64,000 bases of DNA. It comes from Hymenobacter armeniacus. Lineage in GTDB: Bacteria; Bacteroidota; Bacteroidia; Cytophagales; Hymenobacteraceae. The notes beneath the pieces were generated by a model. The model was not told the origin of the DNA. It ran no database searches and worked only from the letters and a program-made list of their open reading frames with translations. Below, piece by piece: positions 38,735 through 46,007 of this stretch (position 1 is its first letter; each line of letters starts with the position of its first letter). The position numbers were made by a program, and so were the translations under genes. Location of the stretch: NCBI RefSeq assembly GCF_014699055.1, contig NZ_JACXAC010000006.1, positions 372,001 to 436,000 on the forward strand, given 5' to 3'.

Positions 38735-40207
38735 TTAAGCGTTGTTGACTGTTGCTGACTGCAGCACCGGCAGCGGCATCAGCATCCCAGATTCACCCAT
38801 TGGCGGCGCCAACGCCTCCGCGCCGGGTTTTCCGTCCTTGCCGCGCACCTTGCTCAGAATGGCTTCCAGCAGCGGGCGCATCGTGTCAAGGTGGCGCGAC
38901 TTTATCATGAAATTCCAGAGGGGCTCGAATTTTTTCCAGCCGCCGGCGTAGGCAAAGTGCTTGAGCTGGTGGCGCAGGGTGTCGTGCACCAGGCTGGCTT
39001 TGGCGATGTTGGTCCAGGAGTAGAAGTCGCGGTAAGCTTGGTCGTAGCCGTCCTTGAGCTGGCGGGCCGTCAGGTGCGGGCCGGGCTGGCACACCACCGT
39101 GCGGGTGTCGTATTCGTTCCAGCGGCGGTGCAGCAGGCGGCCCTGGGCTTCCATCCGCTGAAACAGAGCCGTGCCCGGGTAGGGCGTGGCAATGTGAAAC
39201 GTGGCCGTGGTGATGCCCTGGCTGACGCCCCAGTCCACGGTGCGCCGAAACACGTCGGGCCGGTCGTCATCGAGCCCGAACACGAAGCTGCCGTTCACCA
39301 TGATGCCCAAATCGTGCAGCCGCTGAATGGCCGCCGCGTAGTCGCGGCCCAGGTTCTGGGGCTTGTTGCTGGCCTTAAGGTTGACCGGGCTCAGCGTCTC
39401 AAACCCCACAAACAAGCTGCGCAAACCCGCCTGCGCTGCCTTTTCCAGTAGCCCGTTGTCGCGCAAAATGCTATCCACCGTGGCGGCGCCCTGAAACAGC
39501 CGCCCCATGCCGCGCATCCCCTCAAACAGCCCCGCCGCGAAGCGCGTGTGCCCCAGCAAATGGTCATCGAGGAAGTAGAGGTGACGGCCGGGCAGGCGGT
39601 CAATTTCGGCCAGGGCGTCGTCCACCGTCTGGGTGTAAAAGCCTTTGCCGCCCTGAAAAAACGCGTCTTTGTAGCAGAAGTCGCAGTGGTGCGGGCAGCC
39701 GCGCGTCACCACAATGGAATTGGGCACGAGGTAGCGCTCACGCTTTATCAAATCGCGCCGGATGGGCGGCACGCCCACCAGCGTGCGCCCGGCCGCAGAC
39801 ACGTAGCGCGGCCGGGCCCGCCCCGCCTGCCAGTCCCGCAGAAACTCCGGAAATATCTCCTCCCCTGGCCCGAGAAAGATGCTGTCGGCGTGAGGTGCGG
39901 CTTCTTCGGGCAAGCTGGTCACGTGCAGGCCGCCCAGGCACACGTAGGCGCCGCGGGCGCGGTAGTGGTCGGCCAGCGCGTAGGCCCGGTAGGCGTTGGT
40001 GATGTATACTTGGATGATGACCAAATCGGGCTCATCGTCCAGATTCAGCGTTTCCACGTGCTCATCCTGCATGTCGGCCTCCCACCCTTCCGGCAGATAG
40101 GCGGCCAGCGTGGCCAGCCCCAGCGGCGGAAACAGCGAGTACTTGATGGGCCGCCAGTAGGGATTGGTGGCTTCGGTGAGGGCCGGGAGAATGAGTTTTA
40201 CTTTCAT
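38735..40207 (-). CDS. B12-binding-domain radical SAM protein
   Basis: 490 residues. N-terminal B12-binding-like domain (residues 1-140) followed by the radical SAM barrel with RGCPHHCDFCYKD (CxxxCxxC cluster) and GLRSLFVGFETLSP. The C-terminal third is helical. I do not see the DxHxxG cobalamin ligand motif, so the domain may bind B12 base-off or not at all. Relatives include BchE-type and other anaerobic cyclase/methylase enzymes; substrate unknown. An operator of the CTTTG-N5-CAAAG type is 10 bases upstream. Confidence 0.9.
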   Translation of the reverse strand: MKVKLILPALTEATNPYWRPIKYSLFPPLGLATLAAYLPEGWEADMQDEHVETLNLDDEPDLVIIQVYITNAYRAYALADHYRARGAYVCLGGLHVTSLPEEAAPHADSIFLGPGEEIFPEFLRDWQAGRARPRYVSAAGRTLVGVPPIRRDLIKRERYLVPNSIVVTRGCPHHCDFCYKDAFFQGGKGFYTQTVDDALAEIDRLPGRHLYFLDDHLLGHTRFAAGLFEGMRGMGRLFQGAATVDSILRDNGLLEKAAQAGLRSLFVGFETLSPVNLKASNKPQNLGRDYAAAIQRLHDLGIMVNGSFVFGLDDDRPDVFRRTVDWGVSQGITTATFHIATPYPGTALFQRMEAQGRLLHRRWNEYDTRTVVCQPGPHLTARQLKDGYDQAYRDFYSWTNIAKASLVHDTLRHQLKHFAYAGGWKKFEPLWNFMIKSRHLDTMRPLLEAILSKVRGKDGKPGAEALAPPMGESGMLMPLPVLQSATVNNA

Positions 40208-40214
40208 CTTAAAG

Positions 40215-40233
40215 AACTTTGTGTTTCAAAGTT
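40215..40233. promoter_or_regulatory. Operator of the CTTTG-N5-CAAAG type, site 2
   Basis: AACTTTG-TGTTT-CAAAGTT, seven-base arms, upstream of the radical SAM gene. It is the best conserved of the three sites in the window. Confidence 0.75.
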
Positions 40234-40265
40234 TGTAGACAAAAAAAGAGAACTGTGTTCTGAAT

Positions 40266-40368
40266 CCGTTTGTCATCCTGGGCGGCGCGAAGGACCTTAC
40301 TAAGTAAGAACTACGCTTGGTGATTCAGGCGGGATAAGGTCCTTCGCGCCGCTCAGGATGACAAACGG
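40266..40368. repeat. Intergenic hairpin repeat, family 1
   Basis: Arms 40266-40299 and 40335-40368 match at 33 of 34 positions. Core TGTCATCC...GCGAAGGACCTTA. It lies between the regulator gene and the radical SAM promoter and could terminate the regulator transcript. Confidence 0.88.
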
Positions 40369-40369
40369 C

Positions 40370-40663
40370 CTACCCCCGCAAAAGCTTCTCCAGCGTGGCG
40401 AGGTGCTGCTGAAAGGCCACTTTGCCGGCGGCGGTGGCGGCGTAGGTGGTGTTGGGTTTTTTGCCCACGAATTGTTTGCTCACCACCACGTATTCGGCCT
40501 TTTCGAGGGCGGCCACGTGGCTGGCGAGGTTGCCGTCGGTGAGGTCGAGGGCTTCTTTGAGGTCGTTGAAGCTCACCGATTCGTTGGCCATCAGCACGGC
40601 CATCACGCCCAGCCGCACGCGGTGGTCGAAAGCCTTGTTGAGGGTGTGGATGAGGTGCTTCAC
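40370..40663 (-). CDS. Small winged-helix transcriptional regulator
   Basis: 97 residues. A single winged-helix domain: FDHRVRLGVMAVLM, then VSFNDLKEALDLTDGNLASHVAALEKAEYV, with the wing KQFVGKKPNTTYAAT and a C-terminal helix. This is the HTH_27/PadR-ArsR-like small regulator found widely in Bacteroidota. Its start overlaps the upstream membrane gene by four bases (ATGA), so the two are co-expressed. The three CTTTG-N5-CAAAG palindromes in the window are the likely binding sites; this is inference. Confidence 0.88.
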   Translation of the reverse strand: MKHLIHTLNKAFDHRVRLGVMAVLMANESVSFNDLKEALDLTDGNLASHVAALEKAEYVVVSKQFVGKKPNTTYAATAAGKVAFQQHLATLEKLLRG

Positions 40664-41349
40664 GAAGAAATAACGGGTTTAGCGGCCTTGCCGGGCCGCT
40701 CGTAGCGGTTGTACATCACCAGGCCGTAACCGATGTGGCCCAGGCCGAACCCGAGCGCAAAGAAAAGCAGGCCCCACTCGGGAAACAGCAGGCACACCAG
40801 CCCGAGGCCAATTTGCGTCACGCCCAGCCAACGGATTTCGTCCAGCGTGTACTTGCTGGCGTTGAGCAGCGCCAGGCCGTAGAACACCAGCAGGCCCGGC
40901 ATCACCATGGCCACGTCGTTGCCGAGGTACAAGCGCAGGCAAAACAGGCCGCCCGCCACCAGCGGAATGGCCAGGGCCACGGCCAGGCGCCGGCCGGGGG
41001 CGCTCCACAGCTTCTGGCCGTCGTTGTGCGTGCGGCGCTGGGTGAAGAAAAACGCCACCAGCAGGGCCAGCCCAATCATGCCGCCGGTCAGAAATAGCAG
41101 GCTGGGCAGTTCGGCCCGCCGCATTTCAGGCGAGGAGTGCAGCAGGCGCGCGTAGCCTCCCACCACCGACGAGTCCTGGAAAGCACTTTCCAACAGCCGC
41201 ATGCTAAATGCGGTGCCCAGCAGCGCCACCACGCCCGCCCCCACCCCGCTCAGGCCGGATAGCGACAAAAAGCGCGAGCTGCGCTCCATAATGGCGCGGA
41301 TTTCGGTGAGTTGGGCTAGCGGGTCCGGGTTGGCAGGCTTCATAACCAT
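40660..41349 (-). CDS. Multi-pass membrane protein paired with the regulator
   Basis: 229 residues with six or so membrane spans (LSGLSGVGAGVVALLGTAF; SLLFLTGGMIGLALLVAFFF; LAVALAIPLVAGGLFCLRL; VMPGLLVFYGLALLNA; TQIGLGLVCLLFPEWGLLFFALG and GHIGYGLVMY). The N-terminal MERSSRFLSLSGLSG pattern is common to proteins paired with this kind of regulator. It overlaps the regulator gene by four bases and has a CTTTG-N5-CAAAG site 8 bases upstream. It may be the signal-receiving partner; this is inference. Confidence 0.8.
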   Translation of the reverse strand: MVMKPANPDPLAQLTEIRAIMERSSRFLSLSGLSGVGAGVVALLGTAFSMRLLESAFQDSSVVGGYARLLHSSPEMRRAELPSLLFLTGGMIGLALLVAFFFTQRRTHNDGQKLWSAPGRRLAVALAIPLVAGGLFCLRLYLGNDVAMVMPGLLVFYGLALLNASKYTLDEIRWLGVTQIGLGLVCLLFPEWGLLFFALGFGLGHIGYGLVMYNRYERPGKAAKPVISS

Positions 41350-41356
41350 AGAAGTA

Positions 41357-41371
41357 CTTTGTGATGCAAAG
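41357..41371. promoter_or_regulatory. Operator of the CTTTG-N5-CAAAG type, site 3
   Basis: CTTTG-TGATG-CAAAG, eight bases upstream of the membrane protein/regulator pair; likely autoregulatory. Confidence 0.7.
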
Positions 41372-41800
41372 CTGCAGAAAAGAATTGGTAAGTCCGCTAC
41401 ATCGGCCTATTTTTTTTAATTCTGGGGCCCTCACCCGCACGCGCCAAAAACGAGCAACACGGGCAATGTGCGCGCATTGCCGGACGTTAGCAAGGCGGTA
41501 AGGCACCACGCCGCCTCCCAAATCAGGAAACTTGGCAATGCTTTCGGCTAAGCCGGCATCCGCTTGCGCTTTTATAGGCAAATCACGCTTATGCTAACTG
41601 TTGACTATCAATAAACTGCCAGGCACGGCAGAGCAGGCAGCGGCAGATTCAAAAATGGAATATTCATTCCCAAAAATATAATTTTTGACTCCCAAACCGC
41701 TCATTTACAGCGAGTCGTAAGTCGGCCATCTCATCACCAAACCGGTTGTGGCGCCGCTTGCTTGACGCGAAGCCACCAGCCGCCACTCTTTTTTACTGCA
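41372..41800. other. Gene-free stretch
   Basis: I see no supported gene. It holds a hairpin GGCAATG/CATTGCC (41462-41481), an AT-rich segment near 41650-41690 (perhaps the promoter area of the following gene) and otherwise unremarkable sequence. Confidence 0.5.
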
Positions 41801-42310
41801 ATGAAACTGACTTACCCTGCCACTAGCTCCGTGGTGCCGTCTTCTCCCCTCAGCAGCACGCTGTGCGTTTGGCTGTGCAGCAACCTGGGGGGCACCGCAC
41901 ACCTGATTGCCAGTTTTGGCCTGGAGGAGCCCCAGGATGTGCAGGTCCCCCTTGCCATCGGCCTGCTGGCCAGCCTGATTTCGCTCGCCGCAGTACCGGT
42001 AGCGCTACCCTTTTTCGCACTGGCCCAACGGGCCAGCGCAGCCTGGCCACGCCGTTTTAGGGCGGCGGTGGGAGTGCTGCTGGCCTTTGGAGCAGCCAAT
42101 TATTTACTGCTGCGCGGGTTGCCTGTGGGTCCCCCCGAAAACCTGTTGGCCGTGACCTGGCCTTACCTGGCAACGGCGCTTCTCAGCGCGGGCTGGCGGT
42201 ATTGGCATGTGCCCGCGGCCGGGCACATGCCGCGCACGCAACCGGCGCCGCTGCTCAATGCGTGGCGGCAGCGCCCCGGCCGGTCCCCCTACGCCCACCT
42301 GGCGCACTAG
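41801..42310 (+). CDS. Hypothetical membrane protein
   Basis: 169 residues, about three membrane spans (VPLAIGLLASLISLAAVPVALPFFAL; FRAAVGVLLAFGAANYLLL; VTWPYLATALLSAGW), with a basic, Pro-rich C-terminal tail. A cysteine pair lies near the N-terminus (LCVWLCS). No family recognised. Real gene status is moderately supported by the hydrophobic pattern. It precedes the methyltransferase by 75 bases. Confidence 0.55.
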   Translation: MKLTYPATSSVVPSSPLSSTLCVWLCSNLGGTAHLIASFGLEEPQDVQVPLAIGLLASLISLAAVPVALPFFALAQRASAAWPRRFRAAVGVLLAFGAANYLLLRGLPVGPPENLLAVTWPYLATALLSAGWRYWHVPAAGHMPRTQPAPLLNAWRQRPGRSPYAHLAH

Positions 42311-42385
42311 CCCCGCAAGGGCGGCGCGGCCCGAAGTGCCAGCGCCGTATCGGCCACTTCCGCCATTTGTGCGTACTGTTGGGCC

Positions 42386-43183
42386 ATGCGCCTCCGCCTT
42401 CGCCTGTTTGAGTTTGAAGACCTGCCGTGGTTTCCCAGCGTCATTCGGGCCGGCATGATGGATTACCTGCGCTTCATGATTTCGACGCTGGGCACCTACC
42501 GGCCCATTGCGCCGCTGCTGGCCGAGGGCCTGGCCCGCACCGGCCACAGCCGCGTGCTGGAATTGGGCGCCGGCGCCGGCGGAGGCACCGAAACCGTGCT
42601 TACGGCCCTGCGCGCCCACGGCCAGCCCGCCGCCACCATCCTGCTCACCGACCTCTATCCCCAGCCCGCCGCCTGGGCCGACATTGCCGAGCGCACCCGC
42701 GGCGCCATTGGTTTTGCGCCGGCTGCCGTGAATGCGCTGGCCGTACCGCCGGAGCTCACGGGCTTCCGCGCCATCTTTTCGGCCTTCCACCATTTCCCGC
42801 CAGCGGCGGCCGAGGCCTTGCTGCGCGACGCCGTGCGGGCGGGCACCGGCATTGGCGTATTTGAGGGCGCGGGCAAGCACTGGGTGGAACTGCTGCTGGC
42901 CTGGACGGTGCTGCCCGTGGCCCAGCTGCTGCTCACGCCGTTCTACCGGCCGTTTCGGCTCAGCCGGCTGGTGTTTACCTATCTGATTCCGCTCATTCCG
43001 CTGTGCACCATCTGGGACGGGTCGGTGTCGCTGCTGCGCATGTATTCGACGGCGGAGCTACTGGGCTTGGCCCGCGCCGCCGACCCGGAGGGCCGTTTCG
43101 TGTGGCAAAGCGGCAAGAAGCGGCATTGGTGGGGACCCGAAGTAACTTATTTGGTTGGCTGGCCAGCAACCACCGAAAAGTGA
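42386..43183 (+). CDS. Class I SAM-dependent methyltransferase
   Basis: 265 residues. Motif I VLELGAGAGGGTETVLTAL near residue 60, followed by ILLTDLYPQPAAW and IFSAFHHFPPAAAEALL, the pattern of small-molecule methyltransferases. A hydrophobic segment near residues 170-215 (LLLAWTVLPVAQLLL; LVFTYLIPLIPLCTIW) suggests membrane association. Substrate unknown. It is followed closely by a UbiA-type prenyltransferase on the same strand, so lipid or quinone modification is possible but unproven. Confidence 0.85.
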   Translation: MRLRLRLFEFEDLPWFPSVIRAGMMDYLRFMISTLGTYRPIAPLLAEGLARTGHSRVLELGAGAGGGTETVLTALRAHGQPAATILLTDLYPQPAAWADIAERTRGAIGFAPAAVNALAVPPELTGFRAIFSAFHHFPPAAAEALLRDAVRAGTGIGVFEGAGKHWVELLLAWTVLPVAQLLLTPFYRPFRLSRLVFTYLIPLIPLCTIWDGSVSLLRMYSTAELLGLARAADPEGRFVWQSGKKRHWWGPEVTYLVGWPATTEK

Positions 43184-43211
43184 GGCGCGGCAGCCATATG
43201 TTGCTTTTGCG

Positions 43212-43219
43212 CACCTTTG
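43212..43219 (+). promoter_or_regulatory. -7 element upstream of the UbiA-type gene
   Basis: CACCTTTG, one mismatch from TAnnTTTG. It overlaps the first in-frame TTG at 43217, so translation should begin further on. Confidence 0.5.
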
Positions 43220-43255
43220 CCCGTCGTTCACTCGCCGCTCATAGCCTTCCTTTCC

Positions 43256-44128
43256 TTGCTCACTGCTTATAAAAAAGCGCTGCCGCTGCTGCGCATCCCC
43301 TTTTCGGTTTACCTCATGCCGGTGTTCTGGTTTGGGCTGAGCGCCTTACGCGGGCCCTGGAGCGGGTGGCGGGCCGTGGGCGTGTTTGTGGTGCTGCACC
43401 TGCTGGCCTACCCGGCTTCTAACGGCTACAATTCCTACTACGACCGCGACGAGGGCAGCATCGGCGGCTTGAAAGCCCCCCCAAAAGTGACGCCCGAGCT
43501 GCTGCACCTGGTGTGGCTATTCGATGCGCTGGCCGTAGGGGGCGCGGCGCTGCTGTCGTGGCCGTTTGCCGCCATGGTAGTGGTATATCTGCTGGTGTCG
43601 AAGGCCTACAGCTACGAGGGCATTCGCCTAAAAAAATACCCGCTGCTGAGCACGCTGGTGGTGGTGGTTTTTCAGGGCGCGTTCACGCTGTTGATGACGC
43701 AGGTGGGCGTGGGAGCGGCGCCGGCTCAGCTGTTTGAGAAAACCAATCTGCTGCTGGCGTTGGTAAGCACGCTGTTTTTGTGCGGCTCCTACCCGCTCAC
43801 GCAGGTGTACCAGCACGAGGAAGACGCCCGGCGCGGCGACCGCACCCTAAGCCTGCGGCTGGGCATTCGGGGCACGTTTGTGTTTGCGGCGCTGGGCCTG
43901 CTGGCGGGCGCGGCGGCGCTGGGCCTGGCCTACTGGCTGCGGCAGGAAGTACGGCCGCTGTTGATTTTTTTGGTGGCTACAGGGCCGGTGGTGGCGCTGT
44001 TCAGCCGCTGGGCCTGGGCCGTGTGGTACGACGAGCGCGCCGCCGACTTCGAGCACACCATGCGCATGAACCAGGTGTCGTCGTTGTGCCTGAGCGCGGC
44101 CTTCATTGCCATGCTTCTGTGGCGCTAA
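43256..44128 (+). CDS. UbiA-family prenyltransferase
   Basis: About 290 residues with eight or so membrane spans. First Asp-rich motif NGYNSYYDRDEGSIGG, second motif in EDARRGDRTLSLRLG: both polyprenyl-diphosphate/Mg sites are present. UbiA enzymes attach an isoprenoid chain to an aromatic or heme/quinone precursor. There is no ATG before LLRIPFSVYLM; TTG at 43256 is chosen because the -7 element covers the earlier TTG at 43217. It stands after the methyltransferase, which fits a two-step lipid pathway, but no substrate can be named. Confidence 0.85.
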   Translation: MLTAYKKALPLLRIPFSVYLMPVFWFGLSALRGPWSGWRAVGVFVVLHLLAYPASNGYNSYYDRDEGSIGGLKAPPKVTPELLHLVWLFDALAVGGAALLSWPFAAMVVVYLLVSKAYSYEGIRLKKYPLLSTLVVVVFQGAFTLLMTQVGVGAAPAQLFEKTNLLLALVSTLFLCGSYPLTQVYQHEEDARRGDRTLSLRLGIRGTFVFAALGLLAGAAALGLAYWLRQEVRPLLIFLVATGPVVALFSRWAWAVWYDERAADFEHTMRMNQVSSLCLSAAFIAMLLWR

Positions 44129-44146
44129 CGGGCGGCACGGCCCGGG

Positions 44147-44154
44147 CAACTTTG
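44147..44154 (+). promoter_or_regulatory. Candidate -7 element of the lipoprotein gene
   Basis: CAACTTTG, one mismatch from TAnnTTTG, 18 bases before the ATG at 44172. Confidence 0.4.
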
Positions 44155-44171
44155 CGCGCCCCGTGGCACGT

Positions 44172-44846
44172 ATGAAAGGCGTTTCATCAAACAACATGAC
44201 TTTTGCCATGCGCTATTCCTGGCTTCTGCTGTTGCCGCTGCTGGCGGCGTGCAATTCCACTCCTTCGGCGGTAAACGAGGGCACGAGTTCTCGCGCCGCC
44301 GACCGGCAAGCCCGCGATACCACGGCCCTGCCCCCGCCCGACACCGCCGCCGCTAAAGCCGTCTCGGCCGCGAGCGACACGCTGCGCGTGGCTCGCCAGC
44401 GGCACAATTTCAGCCATGCCGAAGGCCCACCCGATTTGTTCCAGTTGGTCTTCCGCGGCCCGTCCATCCTGGAAGGCACCGCCGAATTCACCATCACCAA
44501 CCCCGAAGGGCAGGTCATTTTTCGTGAGATGCTGACCGAGCCCGACCTGGAGGCCGCACTGGTGTATGAGATGAAGACGCCCACCGCCACCCGCGCCGAG
44601 CGCGAAACCTTCGTGCTGCGGCGCATCGACCGGTTTTTTCTGCCAGCCCAGTTCAAGACCCCGGCCATTGCCGCTCAGGCCACCTTCCCCACCGGCATCA
44701 CAACCCTGGACCAGGCCACCTGGAACGACCTGCGCAAGCGCCCCGACGCCATCGGCTTCGAGTACCTGAAGGGCAAGGAAGACCGCCAGCGCATTACCTG
44801 GTCGGCGCTGAAAAAACAAGTAGTACGCGTGCAGTCTCGTCGTTGA
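44172..44846 (+). CDS. Lipoprotein of unknown function
   Basis: 224 residues, lipobox LLAACNS after a hydrophobic stretch (SWLLLLPLLAAC). The mature part has a low-complexity Thr/Ala/Asp start (TTALPPPDTAAAK), then a beta-rich domain with FTITNPEGQVIFREMLTEPDLEA. No family recognised. ATGs at 44196 and 44208 are alternatives; 44208 would start the lipoprotein signal directly. The stop codon lies inside an inverted repeat (44841-44906). Confidence 0.7.
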   Translation: MKGVSSNNMTFAMRYSWLLLLPLLAACNSTPSAVNEGTSSRAADRQARDTTALPPPDTAAAKAVSAASDTLRVARQRHNFSHAEGPPDLFQLVFRGPSILEGTAEFTITNPEGQVIFREMLTEPDLEAALVYEMKTPTATRAERETFVLRRIDRFFLPAQFKTPAIAAQATFPTGITTLDQATWNDLRKRPDAIGFEYLKGKEDRQRITWSALKKQVVRVQSRR

Positions 44847-44906
44847 ACGGCTGGTATTTAAACGGCGTAATACACACCGTTCAACGCCAAGACGCAAATA
44901 TGCGTC
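44841..44906. repeat. Hairpin repeat, family 2 (GTAGAGACGC type), copy 1
   Basis: Arms CGTTGAACGG (44841-44850) and CCGTTCAACG (44877-44886), then GACGCA-AATA-TGCGTC (44891-44906). The last part shares AGACGC...GCGTCTCTAC with 57401-57430. Confidence 0.75.
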
Positions 44907-44907
44907 T

Positions 44908-45579
44908 CTACGCTCCTTCCTGCGCCAGTAGCTGCTCCAGGCCGGCCCGCAGCTGCTCGTAAGGCTGGTAGCCGCGGGCCAGCACGTAGCCCTGCTCGGC
45001 CACTCGCACCACGGCCGTGGGAAAGCCCTCGACGCCGCTACGGGCCACGGCGGCAAATTCCTGCTGCGCGGCGCGGGCTGTTTCGGGCGAAGCCCAACGC
45101 TGCTGAAACGCCACCACATCGACCCCAAACGGCGCGAGCAGGTCGTTGTAGACGGACGGATTATTCAGGTCCTGGCCGTCGCGGAACAGCGCCACCTGCA
45201 CGGCGTGGGCGAAAGCCACGGTGCGGGCAGGGTCCTGCGTGAGCTGGCGGAAGGCGGCAATGGCCCGGCAGGGCGGCTCCGAGTCGTAGACGTAGTCGCC
45301 GGCCTCGCCCAGCGCTTTGAAGGCGGCCCCGAACTGCACGCCGGTCACTTCTTCCACGTCGTGGAGGCTGCGGCGCAGGTCGGGCCACACCTCGCCAATC
45401 GGGCCCACGTCCTCCCCCTTCACCATGCCGCCGCACAGCACCGACACGTCGACGCGCCCCGCAAAGTCCGCCTGCAGCCGCTGAATAACCGGGCTCGTGC
45501 CGTAGCACCAGCCGCAAAGCGGGTCCTGAATGTAGAGCAGTTCGGGCAGGTGGGCCGGGGGCGTGGTTTCGGGCGTCAT
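44908..45579 (-). CDS. DsbA/FrnE-like thioredoxin-fold protein
   Basis: 223 residues. Active site DPLCGWCYGTS near residue 20, followed by the helical insertion and the cis-Pro region EGFPTAVVRV. This is the FrnE/DsbA-like oxidoreductase group, many of which are cytoplasmic; no signal peptide is seen. The ATG at 45579 is very close to a TTATTTTG element on the minus strand, so the leader would be short or absent. Substrate unknown. Confidence 0.85.
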   Translation of the reverse strand: MTPETTPPAHLPELLYIQDPLCGWCYGTSPVIQRLQADFAGRVDVSVLCGGMVKGEDVGPIGEVWPDLRRSLHDVEEVTGVQFGAAFKALGEAGDYVYDSEPPCRAIAAFRQLTQDPARTVAFAHAVQVALFRDGQDLNNPSVYNDLLAPFGVDVVAFQQRWASPETARAAQQEFAAVARSGVEGFPTAVVRVAEQGYVLARGYQPYEQLRAGLEQLLAQEGA

Positions 45580-45950
45580 GCAGCAAAATAACCGCACAAA
45601 GGGCGGGCAGCAGAGGCCGCGATAGCACGCTAGTCGGAATTTTCCCCGAATTTATCGAGCAACTCATTCGCTACCTGATAGAAACCCTGCCCCCAGCCCT
45701 GGCCACCGCGGTGGCGGTGCCCGTGCCGGCCACGCCCGACACGCCGCTTTACGCCAGTTGCCACACGCCCCTGGCCTGCACCGCCACGATTACGCCTTCA
45801 GGCACTCCCAGTAGCACGCCTTTTGGTGCGCTACTGGGCGGCTTCCTAGCCAACATGAATGGTATCGGGTTGAATTCATTTGCCGCGCCCACCGTTACGC
45901 CCCCGATATGCTACCCCGGTAGTGCTAGCCCGATACATACTGATTTATAA
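45580..45950. other. Gene-free stretch between DsbA-like gene and rho terminator
   Basis: About 370 bases without a supported gene. A 79-codon plus-strand frame begins with GTG at 45711 and has unusual Thr/Pro/Cys composition; it could be a decayed coding sequence, but nothing supports translation. Confidence 0.4.
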
Positions 45951-45988
45951 CAAAAAGTCCCGCTGCAGCAGTGCAACGGGGCTTTTTG
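45951..45988 (-). terminator. Terminator of rho
   Basis: Stem CAAAAAG-T-CCCG with CGGG-G-CTTTTTG (two bulged positions) and an inner TGCA pair; T-run on the minus strand, 20 bases after the rho stop codon. Confidence 0.8.
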
Positions 45989-46007
45989 TTGTCGAGAAGT
46001 TGAACCC

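Noticed and set aside
45711..45950. Plus-strand frame starting GTG with Thr/Pro/Cys-rich product
   Set aside because: No promoter, no family likeness and unusual composition; kept only as a remark on the gene-free stretch.
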